A DNA stretch of 64,000 bases from Caprimulgus europaeus (taxonomy: Eukaryota; Chordata; Aves; Caprimulgiformes; Caprimulgidae), in assembly GCA_907165065.1 (NCBI GenBank), contig OU015527.1, positions 18,675,686-18,739,685 on the forward strand. Reading direction: 5' to 3'. The notes under the pieces are model-generated. The model was not told the DNA's origin. It saw only the letters and a list, made by a program, of their open reading frames with translations, and made no database searches. Below are positions 14,801 to 28,091 of this stretch, one piece after another. Made by a program: the position numbers and the translations under genes. Every line of letters begins with the position of its first letter. Position 1 is the first letter of the stretch.

Positions 14801-17800
14801 CTGGCAGCCAAGAGAGTGAACTAGGTACAAGTGGTCCACATGGGCACCCAGGAATTTTCTGATGCATTGCTTCTGAGTAACTTTGTACAAGTTTATCTGA
14901 ATGAGAAAGAAAAACACAGAATACTGCCCAAGGTTTCCTCTTCTAATGAAATTAAACAAATAAGATCAAGGCACTTGACATGCAGCCCAGTCTCCATTTT
15001 CAGTATAAAGACACGCCACAGTTATGAGACCTCAGACATGTCACTTTAGGTTTCTAGGCATGAATTACAGAGGGCTGAAAGGATGTTGAAAACAATCTGT
15101 CATGTAGCCTCTTTGTGGGATGCTGAAGGATAGATCACAACTTTAAAAAATAATGAATAATCTAAATCGTATGATGAATAGTTGATGTAGTTGATTTAAA
15201 AAAAAAAATGCATCTGCCTACTTACAGCTTTTCCTGTAAATGCCGTATCACTTGACATGCTGTGTCACACCTTCACTGAATGGCTTCAGCATCATACTCA
15301 TGATGAGCACCTGAAAAATCATATGGAACTGGGAGATGATCAGATAGGAGGAGGCAAGATGCTAGTCTTAAGTACTGCTTTAAGTCCCAGGCACTGCAAA
15401 AATACATGTACCCTGCCTGCTTTAGTAGTGAACAACGTTGTCCCACTATATGGACACTATAAGGACAGTGGTGTTTGCAGTCCTACAAGTAACAGTTTCA
15501 GACGGGTATAATGACATTGGGAGCTCCAGCTTAGATTTGTGCCACTTTGGTGGAGTCACCTGAAGCCCTAATGTGACACCAAACATACAGCTGTTCTCAG
15601 CAGTTTCCTAGCATCCCCCAGTGAGGGCCATTAAGTCATATGGGATATCTGACCCATAGTGGAGAGATGAAGATAAAACAATAAATGTGAAGAAAGAAAG
15701 ATGGCAGAGTAGTGGTCTTGGAAATCACCAAGGAAGGGCAGAGAAAGCCCTTTCCCATTGATCTGAGATTTACAGGATGGGACTTGCCAACCTCTCCAGT
15801 CTAACAATGCTGTTCTGCAGGGACTGCCTTTATGAGAAAGGCCATATTCAACCTCAAGAGTTACTAAAATGCGGACATTTTTCCTGAGAGTGACAGCAAA
15901 TGTCTAAATAACAATGGTTATACTTTTGCTGTGGGAATGTTTGACTATTACAACTGGGATGTGACTATAATGCCATTTAAAATAGGCCACAAAAGACCTC
16001 CCTAGAATAAGACTTTCAGTACTTACACAAAAACCCCATATAAAACAAAATCTGTTTTTCTGTTGCTGATCCTTTGAGCCCACACAGCCCATTGTTCCTG
16101 TTTTCAGTGAACTCTCGCTGGGGCTCTGCAAGGATTTACAACTTCAGCATGGGATAATCAATTTGAATAGTGAAGCACAGCTCTGAAACTATCCAAACAA
16201 AAACAAACTGACTGTCACAAAGAGATAAAGTGCGTGTTTGAAAGCTGTACACTGAAGTTTCCAGAACTAGATAAAGTAGTGGCATTGCATCACCAGACAG
16301 AGTTAAAATGCACACACACGAGACAGATTACTAATGCACACAGCAGAAGCAGATTAAAACTGAAAGACAGGCTAACCACCACTGTTTTACAAACTCAAGG
16401 CTGGTTAAAGATGCTGGTCTTTTTACACTACTTCACACATGTGTATGATGAGCCTGAAACCCAGAGGGGAAAAAAGAAAACACTCCTACACTGCTGAAAG
16501 TATAATACAGCAGTAAGTTTTCCTCTTTGCTCATGTTTGTTGAGTTTTGGTTATATTGCCAGAGCATATCACGCTCAGTCTATTGCATTTTACAGAAAAC
16601 ACTGAACAGATTAACCTAAAAGTCCAATAAATTATACACTACATATTCTGAAGAGATTTAATGATGAAAAGTATGCTTTAAAGTTTAATTCACAGCAGTT
16701 TTTTAAAGCAAGACTTATGGTCCAAAATGCTTTTAAGTGGATCTTTCAAGCTCCAGAATGGATAATGCAAGGCAATGTAATTGCATAATCTGACTTCAGT
16801 GACAGTATTAAGACTTGCTGGTATTACATATGAAACCTTTTGTGAATCTCAAATCTATTTTTTGGGGATTAATTTACTACTATATTTGCACTGCTGTAAG
16901 GTATAGTCTGCTTTTCTTATTTTTCTGCTCCTAAAAGATTTACCTTTCTGGAAGGTTAGCTCTCAGGGTAATCTAACTTGTAATTAAGGAGCTAGTCTTA
17001 TAAGTAATAAATTCAAAAACAAAGGGAGTGAAAACTGTCTTGTAATAAACCTGCTTAGTAGATATGCAAAACAGAACAACTGAAAGAAACTAGTAGCTCC
17101 TGCAGCTTTGTACAGCAATTAAACCAACTGTGGAAGTAGATGCACACACTGAGAGAAGATTCGCAATTGTTCAAGGAAATAATTGGCAACATTTAATCAA
17201 TAAGATCTGTATGAGTATGAAATTTTAAACACATAAAATTAACACCTAGAGATCGCTATAAGATTGTATAAAACATAGAATTTAAAAATAAATGCTATCT
17301 TGGTCAGTGACGGAAGCCCTCAGTTGTTGCGGGCTGTGAAATGGCATAAGCAGTATAGACAAAGCATGATGGGGCAATAGATCACAGTAATAACATTTGC
17401 AATAAACAATAACAGAACAAAGCAGACATCTATAAAAATCCCATGAGGAATGTGCCTTATCCATAATTTTTCTTTACATTTGAGAAACTGTGTCAGGAAA
17501 GGCCATTACACCCAATGGCACCAATTAATTTTTGCAACTTTTAATGACATCTTTCTGGGTAAAAAGCTCAGATAATACCCCAGGCTCATGACTGATAGAA
17601 GCCTGTGTTTGATTTGTACCAGACTGTTGATTTTTTTAGTATTTTTAAAGAGTCCCAGTGCAGCCAATCAGGCAATCAACATGAAATACTCAGATCTTCT
17701 CTTGTAAAGTACAAGAAAACAGAAAGACAATGAGACTTCCTTTGTAGTGTTGACAGAGTATTGGTGATTTTATTTCAGTAGCTCTCCAGATGATGGATTA

Positions 17801-20800
17801 CATGGATTTTTATTCCAGAAGAAAATGATAGCCAAAAAGAAATCTTTGATTCTCATGCCATTCTGGATATTATTTTACCCTTAAAAAGGACTGCTGAAAT
17901 GCAGAGTATATAAAAAGAATTTATTCTGAGGGGTGAAACACAAGAATAAGATTATTTAATGGTTGGTTTTCTGGTCTTCAGCTAACCAACAGGTTTCAAG
18001 CATATTATAGAATCCAGCATGGGGTTCTCTCATAGGTAAATATTTAGAGAATTTAGAAACAATTTCATTTTTTCCAGAAGAATGATGTTTTAGCAACATC
18101 AATCTCTTACACTTTGAGATCTACTGTAGAATTAATCAGAACCTGAAAAGAGCACTTCTTTGCTGTCTAGCGAGCTTCCTACATCCATCAGAATAAATCA
18201 TGATGTCCTCACCTCCGTAGTAGTTGAGACATATAGAACCACTGTGATATTTAAATAAATACAAACATACCTAAACAAACAATAAATAAAATATCTCAGT
18301 GAAACCAGGGAAAATCATGTATTTGTGGATCCATTCTACAATGAGGCAAGGTATGTGGGAACAGTGCTTGATTCTGGATATCAGAGAGCCCTGTGAACTC
18401 TGGTGTATTGCACTGGCATAATCGTGTGAGCCTGTGTGATAGTTTAACTCAGCTGGCAGCCAAACAAGACACGGGGCATGGGGAGAAGCAGTCACACAGC
18501 TACAGATATGATACGGTTGTAAGAGTGCCTGTGGAAATTAGCCTCCCTGTGCCCAAGACTTTTGATGGAAGCTTGGATACACATCCTGCACAACTGCTCG
18601 GGCACTTCCCTGAGCCTCTGCGGTGACCCGTCTGTATCTGCTCGTGCCTGCCTCCACATGCCTTTTAAATTGCTGTAGATGGGTTTCATGTCCTCGTGGA
18701 GAAGACACCACAGGATGATTTCTCTGAAGTTCAGCTCTCAGGACAGCCTAACAATAACTTGTCATGAGCTCAAATTAGTTTCTGAGATCTGTGGCTTTAA
18801 CATTTGATGATTGTTAACTGTATGTAAACAAGGAATGAGAGAATGGATCTCATTCATAAAACTACCTTGAAGGTTTCCAATAACATATGTATTTTCTGAA
18901 TTTAGAATATTTTCTGAATGCTACAAAGTTCTGAAATACTATAAAGAAGACACGTAAAATCTAAATTTGATCTTCTAATGAGCAGCAAATAACAGATCAC
19001 AGTAATGATCCTTGGTGCGTTGTATTCCTCAAGATTAATAGCATTACCTTGTGAGGTAAATGTTATTTTATTCCCCTCTTACTGATGATTAAGAACGTGA
19101 ACTGCTGGTGGAAATGGTAATAAGCTGTTTAGTTAAGTGCTCTCACCTGGACTGCTGGCAAGGATCATACCAGCTCATGGAAACAGTTTAGTATCTTAGT
19201 GGGGAGTTCAGAAGTGTAAATCCTATGAAGCTGATATATCTCATTCCCTCCAAGATTTGTATACACAGTATTAGAATTACTCCTTTTTAAAAGACCTCTC
19301 TGTTACATTATAGTGATTTAATCAGTACTTCAAAGATCTTGCAAATGAAAACACTTCTCCCCAAAACCTAATTTTATTTTACTGTGCTAGTTCATAAAAA
19401 AAAAAAGGAATTTTGTGTAATAGTTCCTCCCTGCCTTAAAAAAAAAAGTTACAGTCAACCCTCCACAAGCAAGCAAATATTTCCATATTTCTCTTGGACA
19501 CAGTAATTTTCCATGACAGTTTCATAGTTAATAATTCTTTCATTACAGGAAGTCCTTATTATATTATCAATTATAGAGGTCACATCTGCTATCATTTATT
19601 ACCATATAGCTATCATATAACTATGATTGCACTAGAGGTTAAAATGTGTCTCTCGTAACACGTATTTTGAGAGAATCTTCAAGTTCTTCTTATCCCCGGC
19701 ATTGCCTCTCTCAATTCTTTAGTGCCATCTTTTTGGAGAATAATTATCTATCACAGAAAAATAGTATCTGCTGTCATGTACATCAGATATGGCAAATTCA
19801 AAGATGAGGAGTATTAACAAATAATTATGTTTACTTTTATTAGCAGAGCTACTCAAAAGAATGGCTCAGTAGCTGCAGTGCAGATATTAATTACTGTGTG
19901 TTGCAGGAAGGAGATTTTGGAAAAAATGCCACCAGATTTTGGATACAGGCATCCTATTTTTCTCTCCTGCTGCCTTTGTGAACTACTCGGAATACTCAAA
20001 CTAAAAAGTGAAATATGTCACGGATGACTCAAGTAAGCATGCGTTTGTTTTGTGAAAAGACGGGTGTTTCATCCCAGAGCCTAATTCAGTAGATTTATCT
20101 GCTACAATTACAGCGCTTTGATCACTCTAGAATAGGTGGTGTAGTGCGGGGTGTAGCTGTCCTTTTCCAATTCACTCTCCTTATCAGGATACATGTCTGT
20201 TGATTTGTGGGAAGCTGGCTGTTTTTCGTTCCTGACAAACTCCAGTGATTAAAATGTAGTGGCTTGCTCTTGTTCCCCTGATAAAGGTGACAGCTGCAGA
20301 GTTTCCAGTGTTAGTGGATATGGTCCATGCAGATTGCTTTTTAATGAAAGCAATATATTATCTTACCTAGAGACCCTGCAGCCTTACCTTGTTAATGTAT
20401 TCTGGCTTGGCACCACATTCATCTATAAATTAGTTGTATTAAACATACTTCTTACTATTTATCCAGTCTCTAAAGAGTCGTGGTTTTCTTTTTTGTTTAT
20501 TTTGTTTGTAAGTGCTTCACACCTCCTCCAGCAGCAGTGTTATATACAGTGGGTGTAGTTTTTTCATAAAAATGTCTAGCATTAAATAATATAGTCACAG
20601 ACACCTCCATACTCGATGACTTGATAATCCTTCACATTTAGCCATTGAAATATGCACTAAAGGATATGGAATCAACAGTGCTTGATTAACCAAGTCATAT
20701 CTGCAGAGCTTTTCCCCTTCACTGCAATTTTAAAATCAAAATGATCTAAGCAGCTTATAAAATAAAACAAAACCCAAGATTAAGCTGAAGAAACTCGTGC

Positions 20801-23800
20801 TTCAATTTTGTAGCCATGTCACTTTCAAATTGTCTGAAACAAAGCAGATTGAAAATTCCAGTTGCACTATATCCTTTAACAAAATCTTGCAGGTCTGTGA
20901 AACACTCAAATGCCAAATTCATTATCACCACAAATGGTCCGTTCTTCAGATATAAGCAGAGCATTCACTGTCAATAATTTATATTATATCCACCAACCTT
21001 CATCTTGAACTAAATTTCAGAAAAGGACTAGAATATCACTTAGGATAGCTTCTATTCTTCTTTTACTAGAAGTGTTTTTCTAGCAAAAGATAAATATTTT
21101 AACTCAATTTCTCTCATAAAATAGAAATAAAAAATATGGAAGTTTAATTACATTCCTGTTATGTATTATTAAGTTATGATGAGAATTTAGTACATTGCTA
21201 TAATTCAAAGGTGATCATTACATTATCTCTAAAAATCTGTTATATCTATCATAATTTAAAAAAGAGAAGTATTTAAATAATCCAGAAATACACATATGTG
21301 AGCTACTAACTACTGTGAAATTGTTTTACAAATCTTAAAAATTAAATATGCTGTGGTCGGTACAAAGACTTTTTCAGTGGAAGGTATTCTGCATTGTGTA
21401 CTTGAAATATCAGAATTTAACTCCTTTAGAGTGCCTGCATGTCTCTGCTCCGTTTGTATCTTTGTTAACAATGCATGTACAGTAGGAGAGATAAGTAAGG
21501 GATTAGTAAGGGATTAAAGGAAAGCCTTTGGTTTACATACACTCTGAACACTGCCTCCGCAGTTAATTTTTTGAATTTTTACATTTTGTCAGAAAGATAA
21601 CCAAATACCACACCTGTTTATTTCCTCCATCTAAACTAGCACTCTGCTTCTCTTCTCATTCCCCTAGAAAATGCTCTTTGATTGTCTAGATATTTTAGAA
21701 AACTAAGGATACTATAGCATTTCACTTAGCAGAAGCTTTGATGATAAAGAATTATTGTTAGTTTCTTTTCCCTCTTCCTTTTGTTTGTGTTGTAGATTTT
21801 AAAGCCACCTGGACCTGTGACGCTTTCTTGTTTCAAGGGAATAAATTGTCATCTTTTGGTAAAATACGTAGCATCCATCCATAGCTTGTGAACACAGCAA
21901 TAAAGACAGAAAAGGGAAGCATGTAAACCCGCAGTTGTGAGTAGGGCCATCAAGCCTTCTGGTTGCTCAACCCGGAAATACCGGAGCTTGGGCGAGAACT
22001 GCACGTTCTCATGCTCCCTTTTCTCTGGCAAAGTTTGTGTCTAAAAATAGATTTACTTTTTCTCCCTGACAAATATGTGACGTCTATTAAAGGTATAAGC
22101 ACACCTCATGCAATATTGTACTAAGTATCTTACATTCCCTCCAAAAGTCCTTAAAATCAACAAAAGGGCTCCAGCTTCCTAAGGTATTTCAGACAGATGT
22201 ATTTGCTCCTTGTCCACAGAGGCAATTTTACTTTTGTTTTCTTTCTTTTCCTTATAACCATCTAAAGTCCTGATTATATTATGCTGACATCTGAATCACA
22301 TGTATAGTAAATAGATGAGGTTATAATCAGAGATTTAATGCTTTAGCTGGTAAATTATTATCATGGGTGAATTTGAGTCCCTACAGACACCAATTTGATT
22401 TTTGCTATTGCCAGAAACTGGACCATGAATTCATGCAGGCACAAAACTGAACAGCAGCAATTTAACACCGTGTTTGTGCTCTGTTTAGTGATCTAAGAAG
22501 GCTGCCTGCATCATCATTCAACTGCCTGGGACTCCAGTTGATTATCTGAATGGGTGCCTGTCTTAGCAGCATTAGTTCTAATAAAATAGAAAACATTTGA
22601 TATGAAATTTTCTTTTAAGCATTGAGTACTGCTACATGATTGCTCTCTCTACTTTGTATAATGGTATCGATATCTCTGTCACTGCATTGCCATATTTTGT
22701 GGAGAGTTCATAGTAAACATGTTTCACAGGTTTAAAGTGCATTTTATTTGATTTCAGTAAATTCTTGCTTATTAGTGATTTTCATAAATAAAAAACTCAG
22801 TAATGGATCAGTGAAAGAACTTGTAAAATTACGTATTATGAAATGCATAATTTGATACCCATGTAGGAAGAGATCAAATGAAGCACCTGCATTCTCATTT
22901 TACTAGGAGATATTAAGGACGGTAATTAACTTGTTTTTCTACATCTTGCCTTTGCCATGCATACATAGCCCCCTGAAGACACAGCCTTGAATGCTGAGGA
23001 TGCATTACATCCCCTTTTCTTTCATCAGCTGTGATTTAGGGGCACAAAGCCACCAAATCAGACAAAAACCTCTGAATCTCCCCAGCCTACAGCAGTAGCC
23101 TGCATAGCAGGAAAGGCAATAGCCGGGCCCTGTACCATTTCTGTGCTTGGTCCCAGATAAGGCTAGAAAGGTGAGGAGGAAATGTGATGCAGCAAATACA
23201 GAGCATGTGACTCCACCATCAGGAGAGAGAAAGGAAAAGTACAAAAGCTCAAAAGGAAAAAAAGAATTTTCATTTTGCCCTCATTAATCATTTAGACAAC
23301 TCTACAGATCCACAAAACATATGCAAGCAAACTCACAGAGTGCTGATTGCAGCATTTGTTCTTTACATATAACCAACTATTGCTTTGCAAATTGGTTCCT
23401 CCAATGTATTTCCCCATAAATAATCTGTTTAAAGCAAACATTAGATACACTCTGCAGGTTGTTCTCCCTTATCTTTTTTGTATATTGCTGTTGCACAAAG
23501 AGATTTTGATTGACAAAATAACATGCTGGTATAAAACAAGCAGAAATGCCATCTCATAAATCACAACAGAAAGAAAAGAGATTATCAAACAACTAAATAA
23601 TGCAACCCACAGCAAAACATACCAGTAAATCACACAAACCAGGGTAAATTAGATAACACTGTCCATATACAATTACACTGGTTGGCTCCCATGACAGCCT
23701 TTAAATGTGACATGTTATTTGACATGTATGCAATTAGAGCTTAAAATCAATTTTTTTCTATTCCATTTAAAATAAAAAATGTACTGTTTCCAAATCAAAT

Positions 23801-23862
23801 GCTACCTTTTTAGTCAAGATGGACAAGAAGTAGTATCAGGTTAGCAGCAGCACCTCAGCAGC
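8880..23862. other. Intergenic AT-rich sequence, no gene recognised
   Basis: About 15 kb without a recognisable coding exon, RNA gene or intact mobile element. Frames are under 100 codons and lack splice or homology support. The TTTC array just upstream and a GT-rich tract at 14279-14301 are the only obvious simple repeats. A short stretch near 18438-18475 resembles one end of the local LTR families but is too short to call. Confidence 0.6.
14279..14301. repeat. Interrupted GT-rich microsatellite
   Basis: GTGTGTCTGTGTGTGCGTGT-type tract with a C interrupting the GT repeat twice. Short and imperfect, so probably old and stable. Confidence 0.75.
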
Positions 23863-24750
23863 ATAATCACACAATGGTAGGGGTTGGAAGGGACCTCTGG
23901 AGATTTTCTAGTCCAACCCCCGTGCCAAAGCAGGTTCACCCACAGCAAGTTGCACAGGACCATATCGAGGTGGGTTTTGAACATCTCCAGAGAAGGAGAC
24001 CCCACAGCTTCTCTGGGCAGCCTGTCCCAGTGCTCTGGCACCCTCACAGTAAAGAAGTTTTTCCTCATGTTTAAGCAGAATCTCCTGTGTTCCAGCTTGT
24101 TCCTGTTGCCCCTTGTCCTATCACTGGCCACCACTGAAAAGAGTCTGGCCCCATCCTCTTGACACCCTCTCTTTAGATATTTATAAACATTGATAAGGTC
24201 CCCTGTCAGTCTTCTCTTCTCCAGGCTAAACAGGCCCAGCTCTCAATCTTTCTTTGTAAGAAAGATGCTCCAGCCCCTTAATCATCTTCATGCCCCTCCG
24301 CTGGCCTCTGTCCAGTAGTTCCCTATCTCCTTGAACTGGGGTGCCCAGAACTGGACACAATACTCCAGATGTGGCCTCACTAGGGCAGAGTAGAGGGGGA
24401 GGAGAACCTCCCTTGACCTGCTGGCCACACTCAATGAACCCCAGGATACCATTGACCTTCTTGGCCACGAGGGCATATTGATGGCTCATGGTCAACTGGT
24501 CATCCAACAGCACTGCCAGGTCCTTCTCTGCAGGGCTGCTTTCCATCAGGTCAACCCCAAATCTGTACTGGTTCCTGGGGTTATTTCTCCCCAGGTGCAG
24601 GACTCTACACTTGCCCTTATTGAACTTCATCAGGTTCCTCTCTTCCCAACTCTCCAGCCTGTCCAGATCTCGCTGAATGGCAGCACAGCCTTCGGGTGCA
24701 TCACCCACTTCTCCCAGCTTAGTGTCATCAGCAAACTTGCTGAGGGTAGA
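23863..24750 (-). mobile_element. CR1 LINE, 5'-truncated, minus strand
   Basis: The 3' end lies at about 23863, with a CACACAATGG variant of the CR1 tail. Read on the minus strand it gives the C-terminal part of CR1 ORF2: a 160-codon open frame at 24708-24226 ([20 protein letters not shown] and following) and, in another frame, 24134-23841 ([15 protein letters not shown]). The change of frame and scattered stops show that it is inactive, but it is one of the better preserved copies in the window. It stops just short of the RT catalytic core, at about 24750. Its last 300 bp belong to the same subfamily as the oppositely oriented copy at 27589-27892. Confidence 0.94.
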
Positions 24751-24830
24751 GGATGGTTTTCTTGGATACTATGAAAGATCAGATCCCATGTCATTACTGC
24801 ACACTATTTAGGCTCATTTATTATTCCAAC

Positions 24831-24845
24831 TTTTTTTTTTTTTTT
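24831..24845. repeat. Poly-T tract (15 T)
   Basis: A homopolymer run of 15 T. It could be the A-tail of an old minus-strand retrocopy, but nothing recognisable is attached, so it is listed only as a simple repeat. Confidence 0.9.
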
Positions 24846-25104
24846 CACAGGATCCATGGTGAAACCAGGATCCACTGAAAAGCAAAAACTCTAATGCACA
24901 TTTACATTGATGACATGGTAAGTATTCAAGAGGATTTCCCTCTTTCCAGGTACATATGCACTGTAACAGAGCTGTAGCATCTCTAGAAAGCTGTCCCATG
25001 AGAAAGTGAGTGAAGGGACATGCTGCTACAGCACTGAACACAGCTAGCAGGAAGGACATTGTTGATATGAAGTTTCAAGGCTATGAGAGTCACATACCTA
25101 ACTG

Positions 25105-25753
25105 CAGTGGTTTCACTTGGCTAGCACTTGGCTAGCAGCCAAGCACAGCCATTTACTCACTCCCTCACCCAGGGAATAGGGAAGAGAACTGGGGGGTAAG
25201 GGTAAGCAGATTTGCAGGTTGAGATAAGAACAATTCAATAATTAAAATAAAACTTAAACCAATATTGATATTAAAATAATAATGATAATAATAAAAGTAA
25301 TAAAATATGACAAGGAGTGATATATAGTGCAACTGCTCACCAACCACTGACCAAGCCTGGCCCATTCCCAGCTAACGATCCCAGAGGAGCGACAATCCCC
25401 AACCAAAACTGCAATCTGGGAAGAGTGAGAGCCCAAGTGAAAGCAAGAGAGAGCTAAAAGAGGAAGAGACCCTCACTAATATACCAGATATGGCATTATA
25501 TGACATGGAATGTCCTATTGGCATATCCAAATGCCAGTTTAGCCCATTAATTTACATATTCCTCACCCACCCTAGACCTTGCACTTGTAGACTAACGAAA
25601 CACAAAGTTCTTCAACTTCCAGTGACAAAAATGAAAATATTGACATGTTATCAACATTTTCCTCATAACAAATCCCATGCTGAAATCAAAACACAATGCT
25701 ACTCTAGCTACTAGAAAGAAAACCTAGCCCTGTCCCAGCTGAAAACCAGGACA
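25105..25753 (-). mobile_element. Solo LTR of an avian endogenous retrovirus (ERVL-like), minus orientation
   Basis: In reverse complement the element begins TGTCCTGGTTTTCAGCTGGG (from 25753 down), the same 5' end as the LTR at 1365-2002. It then carries the shared blocks in the same order: a region around CTCACTAATATACC, the GGTTGGTGAGCA block near 25335, an AATAATAATGATAATAATAA-type AT tract near 25275, and CTCAACCTGCAAATC near 25215. The low-coordinate edge is approximate (25103-25106). No exact target duplication is visible and no internal retroviral sequence adjoins it, so this is a degraded solo LTR. Short frames inside are not genes. Confidence 0.82.
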
Positions 25754-27588
25754 TTACTCTGCCACTGTTCTTTCATTAGGAAACTTGGAGCAACAGTGCT
25801 TCATTACCCACCTCAGAGAAGCATTAGGAGTGTTGACTGGTGTCAGTGAAAGTTTGGGCGCTAAGGTCACTAGAAACATGTTCAGTGTTACAGCATCACT
25901 GGGTGGTAATAGCTAGCCCAAGTCCCAGCCTCCTTGTGCTTTTTGGCTACCAACTGACACGTGAGTACATCAAATGGCTCCAAGGCTCTAGGCTGACAGA
26001 TGTGGTGACATGAAGTGGCCAAAAGGTCACAGAGGCACACAGGTGCAAGCAAATTATCTAGATTTCTGGCTTTTCCTTACTCCCACCTGTTTTCTCTCTC
26101 TCTCTCGTTCCTACTCGCTGCTCCCAGGTTCACAGCCTACGGCATGGCTCTCCCGAAAGCACTCCTTTCCCTCCCCATGAGCTGCTCCTCCTCCTTGTGA
26201 CTTCTGTCACAGCTGCCCAGATGCTTTCTGCCTAGGGAGAGGAGGGCAGACAAACACACTTGCAAAAGAAGGGAGCTAACAGTAGCTTGGGCAGATGAGA
26301 AACACACAAAATGCAGCGAGGTGCAAAGGTTCCTGAGCTGCAAGGGGACACAAACACAGTTTCTCTGTGGAGCTTATGTTCTTTGTCATGGGAGTAGCAT
26401 GGGGTATATCTGTGCTATGCTGTGAGGCACAGCAGAGTGATGCTCCAGCTGATGCTAAGCAAGTTCAGCTTGATGCTATCTTGTGATGACTTCCCAGACA
26501 TGGACTTGACACACAACTCTGGAGAAGACAGGTAGCTTTCATCTCAAATTCTTGATTTGTCTTCTGTTTCACACACTTTTTCTTCACTTTTCCTCCCTAC
26601 CAGTCATTAAAAGCTAGTATCTTCCTGCTGGCTTCTCAACAGTTTATCCAAGGCAATTTGTCCTGACAGGTGGACAGTGCTGACAGTTCAAGGACTCCAA
26701 CTGAATTGTTATTGCATGCTCAATATCTTTCTCTCTCCTCAGCATCTTTGGCACAGAAACAAAACCTTTCTGATCTCCAAAAGAGCAAGATGACAAAATT
26801 AATCACAAAAATTTTCTTCAAAAAATGCACGGATATTGCTCTTATACTTAAAAAATTATACTCCATGAAGATCAATTGTGCAGTAACTTTGATATTTCTT
26901 GTGAATTTGTCTGTAGAGAAACAAATTGCTAAGAAATGCATGCTAATCATAGTTTTTAAATAATAAGATGACTACTTAAAAGCTATGAAAAGAAACGTAT
27001 GATCTTCTTTATGCAAAAAATCTCTAAACTGATATTAAAATAGGATTAAGTATCCTGGTGCTTTCATTCCTTCTTTCCCCTCACAGTCTATTTGTTGTCC
27101 AGACAATTTAAAAAAAGGAATGAGGAAGTACTTTACAATTTCCACACCAGTTCTTTTCCAGGCCATCAAGAAAACTTTGACCCATTTGTGGAATCAAACA
27201 TAATGTATTACATTACGCCTGCAGACAGAATACCTCAAGAAGTGAGACAGCAGTACAATGTAGAATCCCAGAGAAAGGATAAACATCACAATTAAATAGA
27301 AATAGATGTTGTTGCCATTCACTCTTCCTGTTTCTGTCTTGCCTCTGAATTGTGGGCTGTTGCATCAGGGATTGATTGTCTTTTATGCTAAGGTATATAG
27401 TCCTTGCTTAATAAACACAAATAGAGTAAGTAAGATTTACACATGATAACTCTTCAATTGATATTCCTGTAGAGAACATGAAACCTCAAGTAATAATAAT
27501 TAATGAAACAAACTCTCCTGCAGTGATGGCTGTAATAAGTATTGTACTTTATGATGTTATTATTGTACATAAATACCTAAAGCGTGGG
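25754..27588. other. Intergenic sequence, one weak exon-like frame
   Basis: Mostly AT-rich sequence with a CT-rich run near 26094-26106. The only item of note is an open frame at 27087-27295 preceded by a pyrimidine tract and CAG, reported separately as a weak candidate exon. No protein family was recognised. Confidence 0.5.
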
Positions 27589-27892
27589 TGTCAAGAGGAT
27601 GGGGCCAGACTCTTTTCAGTGGTGGCCAGTGACAGGACAAGGGCCAACAGGCACAAGCTGGAACACAGGAGGTTCTGCTTAAACATGAGGAAAAGCTGCT
27701 TTCCTGCGAGGGTAACAGAGCACTGGAACAGGCTGCCCAGGGAGGTTGTGGGGTCTCCTCTGGAGATGTTCAAAACCCACCTCGATACGGTCCTGTGCAA
27801 CTTGCTGTGGGTGAACCTGCTTTGGCACGAGGGTTGGACTAGAAAATCTCCAGAGGTCCCTTCCAACCCCTACCATTGTGTGATTCTGTGAA
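27589..27892 (+). mobile_element. CR1 LINE 3' fragment, plus strand
   Basis: A 300-bp plus-strand CR1 3' end. It starts with the GTGTCAAGAGGATGGGGCCA block and ends with ATTGTGTGATTCTGTGAA. The frame gives [18 protein letters not shown], then [14 protein letters not shown] and [13 protein letters not shown], the C-terminus of CR1 ORF2. It is nearly identical over the last 60 bp to the inverted copy at 23863-24750, so both come from one subfamily. An apparent 137-codon frame (27478-27891) merely joins unique upstream sequence to this fragment and is not a gene. Confidence 0.93.
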
Positions 27893-28091
27893 TACGTCTG
27901 TGCACTTTCCCATTGGTGTTAATGCTGTGCTGTGAATTAGGCCCAGAGACAGGATGAATTCTGGTGATGAGTGCTAAATCAGTTCTTCACTACCTATCCT
28001 TTAATTCTATGTGTGATGGAAAAAATGCTGCCTTATTAGAGAAGACTCATTCTGTAGTTTCTGTCAGTTTCATACAATACACTCGATATAC

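Noticed and set aside
18433..18480. A stretch (TTTAACTCAGCTGGCAGCCA) like one end of the local LTR families
   Set aside because: Similarity lasts only about 35 bp and the expected following blocks are missing, so a chance match or tiny relic cannot be separated.
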